Shown: in pieces, positions 24,416-32,205 of the stretch
Position numbering within the stretch: the first letter of the stretch is position 1
Layout: every line of letters begins with the position of its first letter
DNA from: Moraxellaceae bacterium
GTDB taxonomy: Bacteria > Pseudomonadota > Gammaproteobacteria > Burkholderiales > Rhodocyclaceae
NCBI GenBank assembly: GCA_031119205.1
Contig: JAVHYF010000020.1
Coordinates: 1-57,435 of the forward strand
DNA: 57,435 bases
Direction: 5' to 3'
Made by a program: the position numbers and the translations under genes
Notes under the pieces: model-generated
What the model saw: the letters and a program-made list of their open reading frames with translations, nothing else
Database searches by the model: none
Told to the model about the DNA's origin: nothing

Positions 24416-24931
24416 TCAGCGTCGGGCTGGCGCCGCCTTGCGCGTCTGCGCCAGTTCCTGCAGTGCCACGTCGGCGGGCATCTCCACCAGTCGCCAGGTG
24501 ACGTCGGTGCGCAACTCGGCGACGTCCTCGGTCAGCCTGTCGGTGCTGACGGTCAGGCGCAGGTAACGACGCTCGCCGGTGTCCAGCTTGACGCGCAGCT
24601 CGGCCGGTGTCGAGTTGATGCGCGTGGTCGTGGTGGGTTCCTTGCTGGTCAGCACCCAGCTCTGCACAAGCAGGTGCTCGCCGGCCGCCATCGGCAGGAC
24701 GGTGTGTTCGTTGCGACCCAGCCTGGCCGCTGGTTTGCCGTCGACGGCCAGCGCCGCAGTCAGGCTGGCAAAACCGTTGCCCTGGCGATACACGACAACC
24801 GCGCCCTGGCCGGTGGCAAGCGGGAAGTCCTTGTTGAAGCCGTAGGTAAGGGGCTCGGCGGGACGTGTTCCGGCGCAGGCGGTCAGAAGACCGGCGGCCA
24901 CGCAGGCGGCGATCAGGCGAATGGCGGTCAT
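24416..24931 (-). CDS. Putative lipoprotein, DUF2846-like
   Basis: A 171-residue protein with a lipoprotein signal peptide and lipobox LTAC (Cys19). The mature part is a compact beta-rich domain with patterns such as GQGAVVVYRQGN, AVDGKPAARLGRNEHTVLPMAAGEH and RRYLRLTV. These resemble DUF2846-type envelope lipoproteins, whose function is unknown. There is no Asp at +2, so outer-membrane sorting is expected. It is convergent with the chemoreceptor genes and has no obvious partner. Confidence 0.75.
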   Translation of the reverse strand: MTAIRLIAACVAAGLLTACAGTRPAEPLTYGFNKDFPLATGQGAVVVYRQGNGFASLTAALAVDGKPAARLGRNEHTVLPMAAGEHLLVQSWVLTSKEPTTTTRINSTPAELRVKLDTGERRYLRLTVSTDRLTEDVAELRTDVTWRLVEMPADVALQELAQTRKAAPARR

Positions 24932-25069
24932 GGTTGTTGTTGTGTTGTTTGTTGTGTGCTGCCTTTATAGCCAAGACAGACATCGCCGGGGCATGCACCC
25001 AGGGGAATTTACTCAAGCTTTACCCGCCCGACATCCCGGGCAGAAACTGGCTGCAGCTGCTTCAAAGAG

Positions 25070-25097
25070 AAGAGCCGCCAGTTGCGTGGCGGCTCTT
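25070..25097 (-). terminator. Rho-independent terminator
   Basis: AAGAGCCGCCA (25070-25080) pairs with TGGCGGCTCTT (25087-25097), an 11-bp perfect stem with a 6-nt loop. On the minus strand it is followed by a T-rich run (TCTTTG), so it fits the leftward gene at 25126. Confidence 0.8.
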
Positions 25098-25125
25098 CCT
25101 TTGTTCAGGTGTTGCTGAGTTGTCC

Positions 25126-25641
25126 TCAGCCGCTGGTGCCGGAGCCTTTCAGCGAACGGCCCGAAGCCTGGCTGAAATCCAGGGTCACGACATCGGCATT
25201 GCGGCCGGGCATCGCCCGGCTGTCGCCACTGTTGCGGGCTGCGGTGAACAGGCGACCCATCATCAGTGTGCGCCAGGCTTCGCCGCCGGCCATGGTGTAG
25301 AAGCGGGTGCGGTCGAGGCGGGCACGTTCCAGCAGGCGCATGGCTTCGCGCGGCGGCTGCGCCACCACGGTTGCCAGTGTCATGGTGTTGAGGACGACGG
25401 CGTCGAGTGCCTCGTAGAAGGCCTCGGTCTGCTCGGGGCTCAGCGAGTCGTAGTGGCGGAACCAGTTGTTGCGGTGGGCCAGCAGCGAATCCGTTTGCGG
25501 CTTGCTCAGCCAGTAGAGATTCCAGGCCTGGGTGTCGCCGTGCTGATGCATCAGCCGGAAGATGCAATGCGTCATGCCGGGAATGGCATAGCGGTCGGGC
25601 GTATGCGGTGCATACATGATGACGCCGTTCCAGTGCTGCAT
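25126..25641 (-). CDS. Conserved-looking hypothetical protein
   Basis: A 171-residue soluble protein I do not recognise. It is rich in His and aromatic residues near the N-terminus (QHWNGVIMYAPHTPDRYAIPG, FRLMHQHGD, NLYWLSK, NNWFRHYDSL) and mainly helical afterwards. The C-terminal tail is Ser/Gly-rich. The ATG at 25641 has GAGG 7-8 bases upstream on the minus strand; an in-frame GTG at 25683 is an alternative. A perfect terminator follows its stop, and codon use matches the neighbours, so it is probably a real gene. No operon partner. Confidence 0.6.
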   Translation of the reverse strand: MQHWNGVIMYAPHTPDRYAIPGMTHCIFRLMHQHGDTQAWNLYWLSKPQTDSLLAHRNNWFRHYDSLSPEQTEAFYEALDAVVLNTMTLATVVAQPPREAMRLLERARLDRTRFYTMAGGEAWRTLMMGRLFTAARNSGDSRAMPGRNADVVTLDFSQASGRSLKGSGTSG

Positions 25642-26071
25642 GCTGAGCCTCGTCGATCTGTGGAATAGCGGGTGTTTTGTCACCCGTCTCTCAGTCTAAT
25701 TACGGTCAGCTTAGGTGGCACTTGAGCAGGGGGCACGCCGGGAAACGCGTAGCGGACACCTTTCTCAAGCATTGTTCTGCCAGCTGCAACGTTTGCTGAG
25801 GGGACTGCGATGCTGAGCGCTGCGCCGGCTTGCGCCAAGCTGCGCCACAGCATGCACTCTGGCAACGCAAGCGCCGGCAGGTTCATCTTTCTGCCCTTCG
25901 GTCCGGCCGCCAGGCGGCGTTCCGCGGCGTGTCGGAACGCTCTGACGAGGGCTTCAGGCGTGGCCTACAGGCCGCCGTGCCGACTGGTTTTAGCCTTTGG
26001 CGTGAGGGCATCCCTGCTCAGGGGAACCCAGGCTTCCGGCCCAGGCCGGGGCACGTCAGGAGGTTGTTTTC
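25642..26071. other. Intergenic region without a supported gene
   Basis: This 430-nt divergent region carries the promoters of the hypothetical gene at 25126 and of the ybhP-like operon. A small hairpin (GGGTG...CACCC, about 25669-25686) and several GC-rich inverted segments are visible. The only visible reading frames lack ribosome-binding sites and recognisable content. Confidence 0.4.
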
Positions 26072-26881
26072 GTGAATGCGTCGGATATCGTGCAGCTGCA
26101 AGCCGGGATGTCAGGCCCCGTCGCCATGGGCGCGGAGCCACCGGTGCTGCGCCTGCTCACCGTGAACATGCACAAGGGTTTCAGCATGCTGCGCCGCCGC
26201 TACATCCTGCCGGCGCTGCGCCAGGCCATTGCTGCGGACCGGGCCGACCTGGTGTTCCTGCAGGAGGTGCATGGCGAACATGCCCTGCATGCGCGCCGCG
26301 TGCGCGGCTGGCAGCCGGTGCCACAGTACGAATTCCTGGCCGATGGCCTGTGGGGCCAGCACGCCTACGGCCGCAACGCGGTGTACCCGGACGGTCACCA
26401 CGGCAACGCCATCCTGTCGCACTACCCCATCGTGTCGCACGCCAACCACGACGTGTCGCAGCAGGGTGACGAGGCGCGCGGCATCCTGCATGCATTGATC
26501 TGGCATGCCGCTTTCGGTTGCCATCTGTTCATCGCCTGCGTGCATCTGGGCCTTGCCGAGGCGCACCGCCAGCGCCAGTTCGCGCTGCTGCGCAGCCTGC
26601 TGGAAACGCAGGTGCCGGAGGGAACGCCGGTCATCATCGCCGGAGACTTCAATGACTGGCGTCGCAAGCTGCACCACGCGATGCTGGATCTCGGCTTCCG
26701 CGACGCGCATGAGACCTATACCGGCGGCCTGGCGCGTACCTATCCGGCGCTATGGCCCTTGCTGCCGCTGGACCGCATCTATTGCCGCAGCCTGAAGATC
26801 ATCGCTGCTTCCCGACCCGGGCATGCGCCCTGGTCGAGCCTGTCCGACCACACTCCCCTGATTGCCGAGGTACTGCCATGA
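26072..26881 (+). CDS. Endonuclease/exonuclease/phosphatase-family protein (YbhP-like)
   Basis: A 269-residue EEP-fold metal-dependent hydrolase. The hallmark motifs are present: TVNMHKGF near the N-terminus, ADLVFLQEVHGEH (metal-binding Glu), AGDFNDWRRKL and the catalytic SDHTPLIAEV at the end. The GTG at 26072 follows a consensus AGGAGGT at 26058-26064, which decides the start. The stop overlaps the ATG of clsB (ATGA). The order ybhP-clsB-ybhN is the same as in Escherichia coli, implying a role connected to phospholipids, although the YbhP substrate is not established. Confidence 0.9.
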   Translation: MNASDIVQLQAGMSGPVAMGAEPPVLRLLTVNMHKGFSMLRRRYILPALRQAIAADRADLVFLQEVHGEHALHARRVRGWQPVPQYEFLADGLWGQHAYGRNAVYPDGHHGNAILSHYPIVSHANHDVSQQGDEARGILHALIWHAAFGCHLFIACVHLGLAEAHRQRQFALLRSLLETQVPEGTPVIIAGDFNDWRRKLHHAMLDLGFRDAHETYTGGLARTYPALWPLLPLDRIYCRSLKIIAASRPGHAPWSSLSDHTPLIAEVLP

Positions 26882-28098
26882 AGACTGACTGGCTCCCCGG
26901 TCACGCCGTCCAGATGCTGGAAAACGGCGAAGACTATTTCCCCCGCGTGTTCGAGGCGGTTGCGCAGGCGCGCCGCGAGGTCCTGATAGAGACCTTCATC
27001 CTCTTCGACGACAAGGTCGGTCGCGAACTGCGTGAGGTGCTGATCGCCGCCGCCCGGCGTGGCGTGGTGGTGCACCTCACGGTGGATGGTTTCGGTTCGC
27101 CGGATCTGGCCGGCGAGTTTGCCGATGGCATGGTGGCTGCCGGGGTTCACCTGCACCTCTTCGACAACGCGCAGCGTTTCATGGGCGTCCGCTTCAATGT
27201 GCTGCGCCGCCTGCACCGCAAGCTGGTGACGGTGGACGGCAAGCTGGCCTTCTGTGGTGGCATCAACTACTCGGCCGACCATGTCGCCGATTTCGGCCCG
27301 GAATCCAAGCAGGACTACGCGATGGAAATCCGTGGCCCGCTGGTGGCCGACATCCGCAACTTCCTGGTGGCCGAGATGCGTCGCTACGGCGCGCGTGGCC
27401 TGGCGACGGTGCGTGCGCAGCGCAGCGCTCCGCAGGTGCTGCCCGGCCGCTACGGCAATGCGCGCGCGATGTTCGTGACCCGCGACAACCGCCGCGGCAG
27501 CACTGACATCGAGCGTGAGTACCGGCGCGCCATCCTCGGCGCACGGAGCGAGATCGTCATCGCCAACGCTTACTTCTTTCCCGGATACCGCCTTGTGTCG
27601 GCGCTGCGGCGAGCGGCGAAGCGCGGTGTGAAGGTGAGCCTTGTGCTGCAGGGCCAGCCGGACGTGCCGATGGCGATGTATTGCGCACGCCTGCTGTACG
27701 GCACGCTGATCAGCGCCGGCGTGACGGTCTACGAGTACTGCGAGCGCCCTTTGCACGGCAAGGTGGCGGTCATCGATGGCCAGTGGTCCACGGTCGGCTC
27801 CAGCAATCTCGATCCGCTCAGCCTGTCGCTCAACCTCGAGGCCAATGTCATGGTGCACGACCAGGCATTCGCAGCCGACCTGCGCGGCCGTTTGCAGCGG
27901 CTCATCGATAACCATTGCCGTCGCCTGACGCAGGCGGACGTGGCGCGCCCCAGCCCGTGGCGCACGCTGCTGGGTGTGGTGTCGTATCACGCGATGCGGC
28001 GCTTCCCGGCCCTCTGCCGCCTGATTCCTTCGCGCAAGCCGCGCATCGAGACGCTGTGCGCGTCGGTGCCGGTCGGTGCGGATGGCAGCTCATCATGA
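26878..28098 (+). CDS. clsB: Cardiolipin synthase B
   Basis: A 406-residue phospholipase-D-superfamily enzyme that makes cardiolipin at the inner membrane. Both HKD motifs are intact: LHRKLVTVDGKLAFCGGIN, and LHGKVAVIDGQWSTVGSSN followed by LDPLS. The length matches ClsB. There is no N-terminal membrane pair of the ClsA type, which supports ClsB. It overlaps the upstream ybhP-like gene and the downstream ybhN-like gene, each by ATGA, so three-gene translational coupling is clear. Confidence 0.93.
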   Translation: MKTDWLPGHAVQMLENGEDYFPRVFEAVAQARREVLIETFILFDDKVGRELREVLIAAARRGVVVHLTVDGFGSPDLAGEFADGMVAAGVHLHLFDNAQRFMGVRFNVLRRLHRKLVTVDGKLAFCGGINYSADHVADFGPESKQDYAMEIRGPLVADIRNFLVAEMRRYGARGLATVRAQRSAPQVLPGRYGNARAMFVTRDNRRGSTDIEREYRRAILGARSEIVIANAYFFPGYRLVSALRRAAKRGVKVSLVLQGQPDVPMAMYCARLLYGTLISAGVTVYEYCERPLHGKVAVIDGQWSTVGSSNLDPLSLSLNLEANVMVHDQAFAADLRGRLQRLIDNHCRRLTQADVARPSPWRTLLGVVSYHAMRRFPALCRLIPSRKPRIETLCASVPVGADGSSS

Positions 28099-29213
28099 AG
28101 AACTGGCTGGCCCGGCATCCGCACAGCCAGACCGCGTTGCGCTGGTTGCAGCGCTGGGGCGGGCTGGCGCTGCTGGTCGTGGTGGCGGTGGTGATGGCCC
28201 GCCAGGCGAAGAGCATCGACTGGGGGGGCGTGGCAGAAGCGCTGCAGGCGACGCCCGTGACCAGCCTGATCGCCGCCGCACTGCTCACCGTGCTGAGCTA
28301 CTTCACCTACGCCTGTTACGACCTGGTGGCCCGCCGCCAGATCGGCCACCACATCCTGCCGCGTCATTGCCTGCGCATTGCGGCGGTCAGCTATGCGGTG
28401 AACCTTACCCTCGGTGCGATGCTGGGCGGGGCCGCCACCCGGCTGCGCCTGTATTCGGCGGCCGGCCTGAAACCGGAGCAGACGGCGGGCGTTATCCTGT
28501 CGGCGATCTATACCAACTGGATCGGCCTTGCTGCGCTGGCTGCCACGCTGTTCGCCATCTACGAAATACGCATGCCATCCAACCTGCCGGGTGCGGACAT
28601 GGCCGCATTGCTCATCCAGTGGGTGGGCAGCATCGCGGTCGTGGGCTACGTGGCCTTGTGCATCTGGAAGGGCGGGCAGGCGCTGGTGGCCGACCGTGAC
28701 AGCGTCACTGCATCGCCCTGGCAGCGGCTGCCGGGCTGGCGCCTGTCGCTGGCGCAGGTCGGGTTGGGGGCACTCAACTGGCTGTGGGTCGCTGCCGTGT
28801 GGCGCATGTTGCTGGGTGACGACGTGGCCTTCGGCAACGTGGTGGGCATGGTGGCGATGGCCAGCCTGGCCGGCGTGATCATCCGCGTGCCCGGCGGGCT
28901 GGGCGTCATGGAGGCGGTGGCCGTCGGCATGCTGAGCGGGCCGCAACTGCCACCCCATGCCGTGTTGGCAGCGGCGTTGCTGTTCCGTGCGATCTACTGC
29001 ATCGCGCCGCTGCTGCTGGCTTCCACCTTCCTGGTGGCGACCGAACTGCGGCAACGACGGATCCGCCGCGAGGGGCGGAGTCAGGGCCAGAGTCAGGGCC
29101 AGGACCGTGGCGAGCAGGGCGAGCGGGCGAAGAGCGCCGCCGCTGCCCGGCGCAAGACGCAGGACGCGTCACTGATGAAGGCGGATAGCGGGCATTACGG
29201 GCCGGTCAGCTGA
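28095..29213 (+). CDS. YbhN-family (UPF0104) inner-membrane protein
   Basis: A 372-residue polytopic protein with about eight membrane helices. It has the family pattern of the lysylphosphatidylglycerol synthase/YbhN membrane region (LRIAAVSYAVNLTLGAMLGG, later GVIIRVPGGLGVMEAV). The C-terminal tail is basic and Gln/Ser-rich with a short repeat (GRSQGQSQGQDRG). Its start overlaps clsB by 4 nt. YbhN relatives are implicated in lipid handling at the inner membrane; the specific role is unknown. Confidence 0.88.
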   Translation: MKNWLARHPHSQTALRWLQRWGGLALLVVVAVVMARQAKSIDWGGVAEALQATPVTSLIAAALLTVLSYFTYACYDLVARRQIGHHILPRHCLRIAAVSYAVNLTLGAMLGGAATRLRLYSAAGLKPEQTAGVILSAIYTNWIGLAALAATLFAIYEIRMPSNLPGADMAALLIQWVGSIAVVGYVALCIWKGGQALVADRDSVTASPWQRLPGWRLSLAQVGLGALNWLWVAAVWRMLLGDDVAFGNVVGMVAMASLAGVIIRVPGGLGVMEAVAVGMLSGPQLPPHAVLAAALLFRAIYCIAPLLLASTFLVATELRQRRIRREGRSQGQSQGQDRGEQGERAKSAAAARRKTQDASLMKADSGHYGPVS

Positions 29214-29386
29214 AGGGGCTGTGCACAGGAAGCAGTGCGTCGAAGATCAAGTTGAAGAGTGAGTCCAAGGCCGCGCGTCGCGCCTTCCATGCTGAACCGG
29301 ACTGAAGATCAAGCGGGAAACCTGCGCTGAAGCCGCCTCAGAGCAGTCCCACAAGCAGGTGCTGCGAAACTACCGGGGAGAACCTG

Positions 29387-29412
29387 CAGGAACAGCGTTA
29401 CAGGAACAGCGT
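29387..29412. repeat. Tandem 14-bp duplication across a stop codon
   Basis: CAGGAACAGCGTTA (29387-29400) is followed at once by CAGGAACAGCGT (29401-29412). On the minus strand this duplicates the last codons and the stop of the gene at 29398-29775. Confidence 0.7.
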
Positions 29413-29775
29413 GCGCTGGCGCTCCACCGGGCGGCGGGCGGAAGCACGGGCGTTGGCGTCGCCGAAGGATTGCAGCACCAGGCGATTGTCTTCCGCAACA
29501 CGCAGGGCTTCCTGCGGAACGGCCATGCGGACGCGTGCGCCGGCATGGCTTTCCACCAGCAGGATGGCAGCGTCCGGCGGGTCGCCGGCGCGGCTGCTGT
29601 CCAGTTTGGCGAACTCGCGCAGCTCGTCGTCGTACACCACCGTGCCGGGCGGCATCGCCGTGGCGCTGGCCAGTGCCTCAGGTGCGGCGGTGCTGCGATC
29701 GAACCAGATGGCGGACAGCAGGATGGCGCCACACAGGGCAGCGGTGGTGAGCGGGGTGGGGCGGGTCAGCTTCAT
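29398..29775 (-). CDS. Hypothetical exported or membrane-anchored protein
   Basis: A 125-residue protein. An N-terminal hydrophobic segment (TTAALCGAILLSAIWF) is a signal anchor or signal peptide; the rest (VVYDDELREFAKLDSSRAGDP onward) is polar and likely periplasmic. AGGGAG lies about six bases upstream of the ATG. No family is recognised. The 3' end carries a 14-bp tandem duplication that spans the stop codon. The 184-nt gap upstream of 29398 contains no gene. Confidence 0.55.
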   Translation of the reverse strand: MKLTRPTPLTTAALCGAILLSAIWFDRSTAAPEALASATAMPPGTVVYDDELREFAKLDSSRAGDPPDAAILLVESHAGARVRMAVPQEALRVAEDNRLVLQSFGDANARASARRPVERQRTLFL

Positions 29776-30031
29776 GGCAACTCCCTGACTGTGCGTCTTG
29801 TCTGTTCTTGTTCGTTCCCCTCAAGCATCCGCCAGCGGGCGAGGCCGGCGAATCGGTCGCAGCTGAAAGCCGTGTAGGAGGATGCCTGCATGCCGTCGGC
29901 GTCCGGATGCCATCGCAGGGGCGTGCGTCCGGCACGCTGACGCGCGGCCCGGCGACACGCTGCGGGTCCGGCCTTGCCTAGACTGGACGCATGGCTGCTC
30001 CCCGCAGCGAGACGAAATCCCGGAGCACAGG

Positions 30032-30208
30032 ATGCGCAGGAATCTTGCAAGGCTGCTCGTACTGCTTGCCGTCGCTGGCCTGTGCGCATTTCTCGTCCAG
30101 GTCATCGATCATGGCGTGCCGCCCGACCTGCTGTTCAGTGGCGGCATCCTGCTGCTGTTCCTCTGCGTCATGCTGACCATGACCTTCTTCGACGATCGCA
30201 ACGACTGA
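30032..30208 (+). CDS. Small two-helix membrane protein
   Basis: A 58-residue protein made almost entirely of two hydrophobic helices: LARLLVLLAVAGLCAFLVQVI and LLFSGGILLLFLCVMLTMTFF. An acidic tail (DDRND) follows. GGAG at 30022-30025 is well placed for the ATG at 30032. It is too small to identify. A strong hairpin about 105 nt downstream can end its transcript. Confidence 0.5.
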   Translation: MRRNLARLLVLLAVAGLCAFLVQVIDHGVPPDLLFSGGILLLFLCVMLTMTFFDDRND

Positions 30209-30313
30209 GCGCGCGAGCATTGGTCGCGGGAACGTCGTCCGCGAAGCGATCGTGTCGTTGTGGTCGCCGTGCTGCGGTCGCAGCGTTGTGGCCGGAGAAA
30301 TGGCCCGCCAGAA

Positions 30314-30349
30314 CAATGGGGCCGGTCCCGCGAAGGACCGGCCCCATTG
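30314..30349. terminator. Strong bidirectional hairpin terminator
   Basis: CAATGGGGCCGGTCC (30314-30328) pairs perfectly over 15 bp with 30335-30349 around a CGCGAA loop. It lies between the convergent genes at 30032 and 30377. There is no long T-run, so it may be a stem-dependent or rho-assisted terminator. Confidence 0.7.
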
Positions 30350-30376
30350 TTGGCCTGGGTGCGCGTGCGGCTGGCG

Positions 30377-30544
30377 TCAGCGCCCGCCACGCATCAGGTG
30401 AGACACGAAGCTCACCAGTGCCATGATCAGGAAGATGAAGAACAGGATCTTGGCGATACCCACGGCGCTGGCAGCAATGCCGCCGAAGCCGAACACGGCT
30501 GCGATGAGGGCGATGACGAAGAACACGATGGCGTAGTGCAGCAT
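30377..30544 (-). CDS. DUF1328 (YtjA-like) small membrane protein
   Basis: A 55-residue protein with two membrane helices and the DUF1328 pattern: [21 protein letters not shown], then [18 protein letters not shown] and a short basic tail. AAGGAG lies immediately upstream of the ATG on the minus strand. Members are widespread stress-associated membrane peptides of unknown function. Confidence 0.88.
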   Translation of the reverse strand: MLHYAIVFFVIALIAAVFGFGGIAASAVGIAKILFFIFLIMALVSFVSHLMRGGR

Positions 30545-30928
30545 GACACTCTCCTTTATATGTTTGATCTGGCCTGTCGGAACGGGCAGGCCGCGTTCCA
30601 CACGGTTTGAATGTAGCGGGCCCTGAAGGCAGAGGGATTCAGCCGATTCCGGAATGCATGTGGGATTCGACTGACTGCAATGCACCGCTCCGCACGGGGG
30701 CGGTGTTGCGGACGTTCGTTCTCGAAGAATGTTCTCGAAGGGCCGCGAGGTGGCGGTAGGCCTTATCCGACGCGCGGGTGTGGTGGAGGACGAGACCACA
30801 TGGCGGGCACCGCCTACGCGGAGGGGCAGGCGACCTGCCTAGCATTCGGGGTGTGGCGGAGACGTCACCGGCAGTGGCAAGACGCCTCCGCCAGAAAAAC
30901 CCCGAGACCACGAATGAAGGAGTTCCTC
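30545..30928. other. Divergent promoter region without a supported gene
   Basis: A 384-nt gap between the DUF1328 gene and the exported protein at 30929. It contains the short direct repeat TTCTCGAAG twice, near 30719 and 30732, which may be regulatory. No open reading frame with a credible ribosome-binding site was seen. Confidence 0.35.
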
Positions 30929-31372
30929 ATGAAAACCCAGATCAAACTGATGAGTGCCATCGTGAGTGGCGTCCTGCTGTCCACCAGCATGGCCGTGTCG
31001 GCCGCCGACGCAACTGACAGCGCCCAGTACAAGGCCGAGAAGACCGCCATCGAGAAGCGCTTCAAGGCTGACAAGGAAAGCTGCGACACGCTGTCCGGCA
31101 ATGCCAAGGACATCTGCGAGAAGCAGGCCAAGTTCACCGAAGTGAGCGCGCTGGGCGAACTGGAAGCCAACGCCAAGGGCACCGTCGAGGCCCGCCGCGA
31201 CGCCGAGGAAGACAAGGCCAAGGCCGCCTATGACCTGGCCCGTGAAAAGTGCGACGACCTGAGCGGCAACCGCAAGGATGTCTGCCAGAAGGACGCCGTG
31301 GCTGACCGCGACCGTATGCGCGCCGACATCAAGGCCGGCGGCACCGTTCCGCCGCAAGGCACGCTGCGCTAA
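30929..31372 (+). CDS. Exported protein with paired CDxLSGNxKDxC repeats
   Basis: A 147-residue periplasmic protein. The signal peptide covers about 1-26 (KLMSAIVSGVLLSTSMAVSA). The mature part is highly charged and helical and has two copies of a Cys-bracketed motif, CDTLSGNAKDIC and CDDLSGNRKDVC, separated by about 50 residues. Each could form a small disulfide loop. The ATG at 30929 follows AAGGAG. I recall similar exported proteins in betaproteobacteria but no assigned function. It is followed by a hairpin terminator. Confidence 0.7.
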   Translation: MKTQIKLMSAIVSGVLLSTSMAVSAADATDSAQYKAEKTAIEKRFKADKESCDTLSGNAKDICEKQAKFTEVSALGELEANAKGTVEARRDAEEDKAKAAYDLAREKCDDLSGNRKDVCQKDAVADRDRMRADIKAGGTVPPQGTLR

Positions 31373-31740
31373 GCAGGCCTGCCACGACTGCACGACGGCG
31401 GACGCCTTGCAGGCCCCGCCATCGCGTAGCAGCGACAGCCCCGCCGCGGATTCGTTCGCGCCGGGGCTGTCCGCTTTCCGGCTGCCGGATCGCCCCCTTG
31501 CGGCAGGTCAACCTGCCCGCAAGGACAGGGCGCGTATCAGTGAATGTCCTTACGTCCGGAAACCCCTGCGCTGTTACATCCCTGACATGCTCGCGGTGCA
31601 TGCTGCGCCCCGGTCAGGCAGTTCGGCAACGAGCAGAGACGAATGTAGGAAACTTCCTGCAAGCGGATCGGCTCCAACCGACCGTCGAGCACCTTGCTGC
31701 CGGCCATCATTGCTGCACCATAAATAAGGCATCAAGCATC
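31373..31740. other. Intergenic region with two hairpins
   Basis: A 368-nt gap. A terminator stem is at 31434-31471. A second hairpin, CCTTGCGG...CCGCAAGG, spans about 31497-31526, and the AT-richer leader of the next gene ends at 31740. No gene is supported. Confidence 0.4.
31434..31471 (+). terminator. Hairpin terminator after the exported protein
   Basis: GACAGCCCCG (31434-31443) pairs with CGGGGCTGTC (31462-31471), with a further short GCG/CGC pairing inside. It is followed by CGCTTTCC. It lies about 60 nt after the stop at 31372. Confidence 0.7.
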
Positions 31741-32142
31741 ATGAAGCTGAAACGCAAGCACTTCGCCCCCCATAACCTGCCGGTCACCGAAGTCGACCTG
31801 CTGTCCGACGCGCAAGGCGCACTGACCCTTGGCGCCCAGGACAAACCCTCAAGCATCGCCGTCGTCGTGGAACACGGCGTTGCCTACGAAGTCATCGAGC
31901 GCATCGTGCGGCGCCTGGGCCGTGCCGCGCGCGTCTTCATCCTGTCCGAGCGCGTCGGCGCCGTGCGTAGCGCCGAGGGCAACCTGATCGAGGTCGACGG
32001 CACCGTGCGCCGTATCGACGCCCGCATGTTCGACTACGTCATCGCCCCCTGTCGCCTCAGCGCCAGCCTGACCCGCGCCTTCCTGGAGCAGGCCCGCGCA
32101 GCCGGCTGCCGCGTGCTGGGCCCGGCACCCCTGCCGGCCTGA
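31741..32142 (+). CDS. Hypothetical protein, unrecognised family
   Basis: A 133-residue soluble protein with alternating strand/helix character (SIAVVVEHGVAYEVIERIVRRLG, then RVFILSERVG and MFDYVIAPCRLS). This is suggestive of a small Rossmann-like fold, but I cannot assign a family. The start ATG has a weak AAGG 11 bases upstream. It stands alone, with an 8-bp hairpin after its stop (32160-32178). Codon use matches the neighbours, so it is probably real. Confidence 0.55.
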   Translation: MKLKRKHFAPHNLPVTEVDLLSDAQGALTLGAQDKPSSIAVVVEHGVAYEVIERIVRRLGRAARVFILSERVGAVRSAEGNLIEVDGTVRRIDARMFDYVIAPCRLSASLTRAFLEQARAAGCRVLGPAPLPA

Positions 32143-32159
32143 GTTCCGGAGCCACGCCG

Positions 32160-32178
32160 CACACCACCGTGTGGTGTG
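32160..32178. terminator. Short perfect hairpin between convergent genes
   Basis: CACACCAC (32160-32167) pairs with GTGGTGTG (32171-32178) around CGT. It lies between the gene at 31741 and the convergent antiporter. No T-run follows. Confidence 0.5.
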
Positions 32179-32205
32179 TGACAGCGGGACGCCGGAAGCG
32201 CCGCC

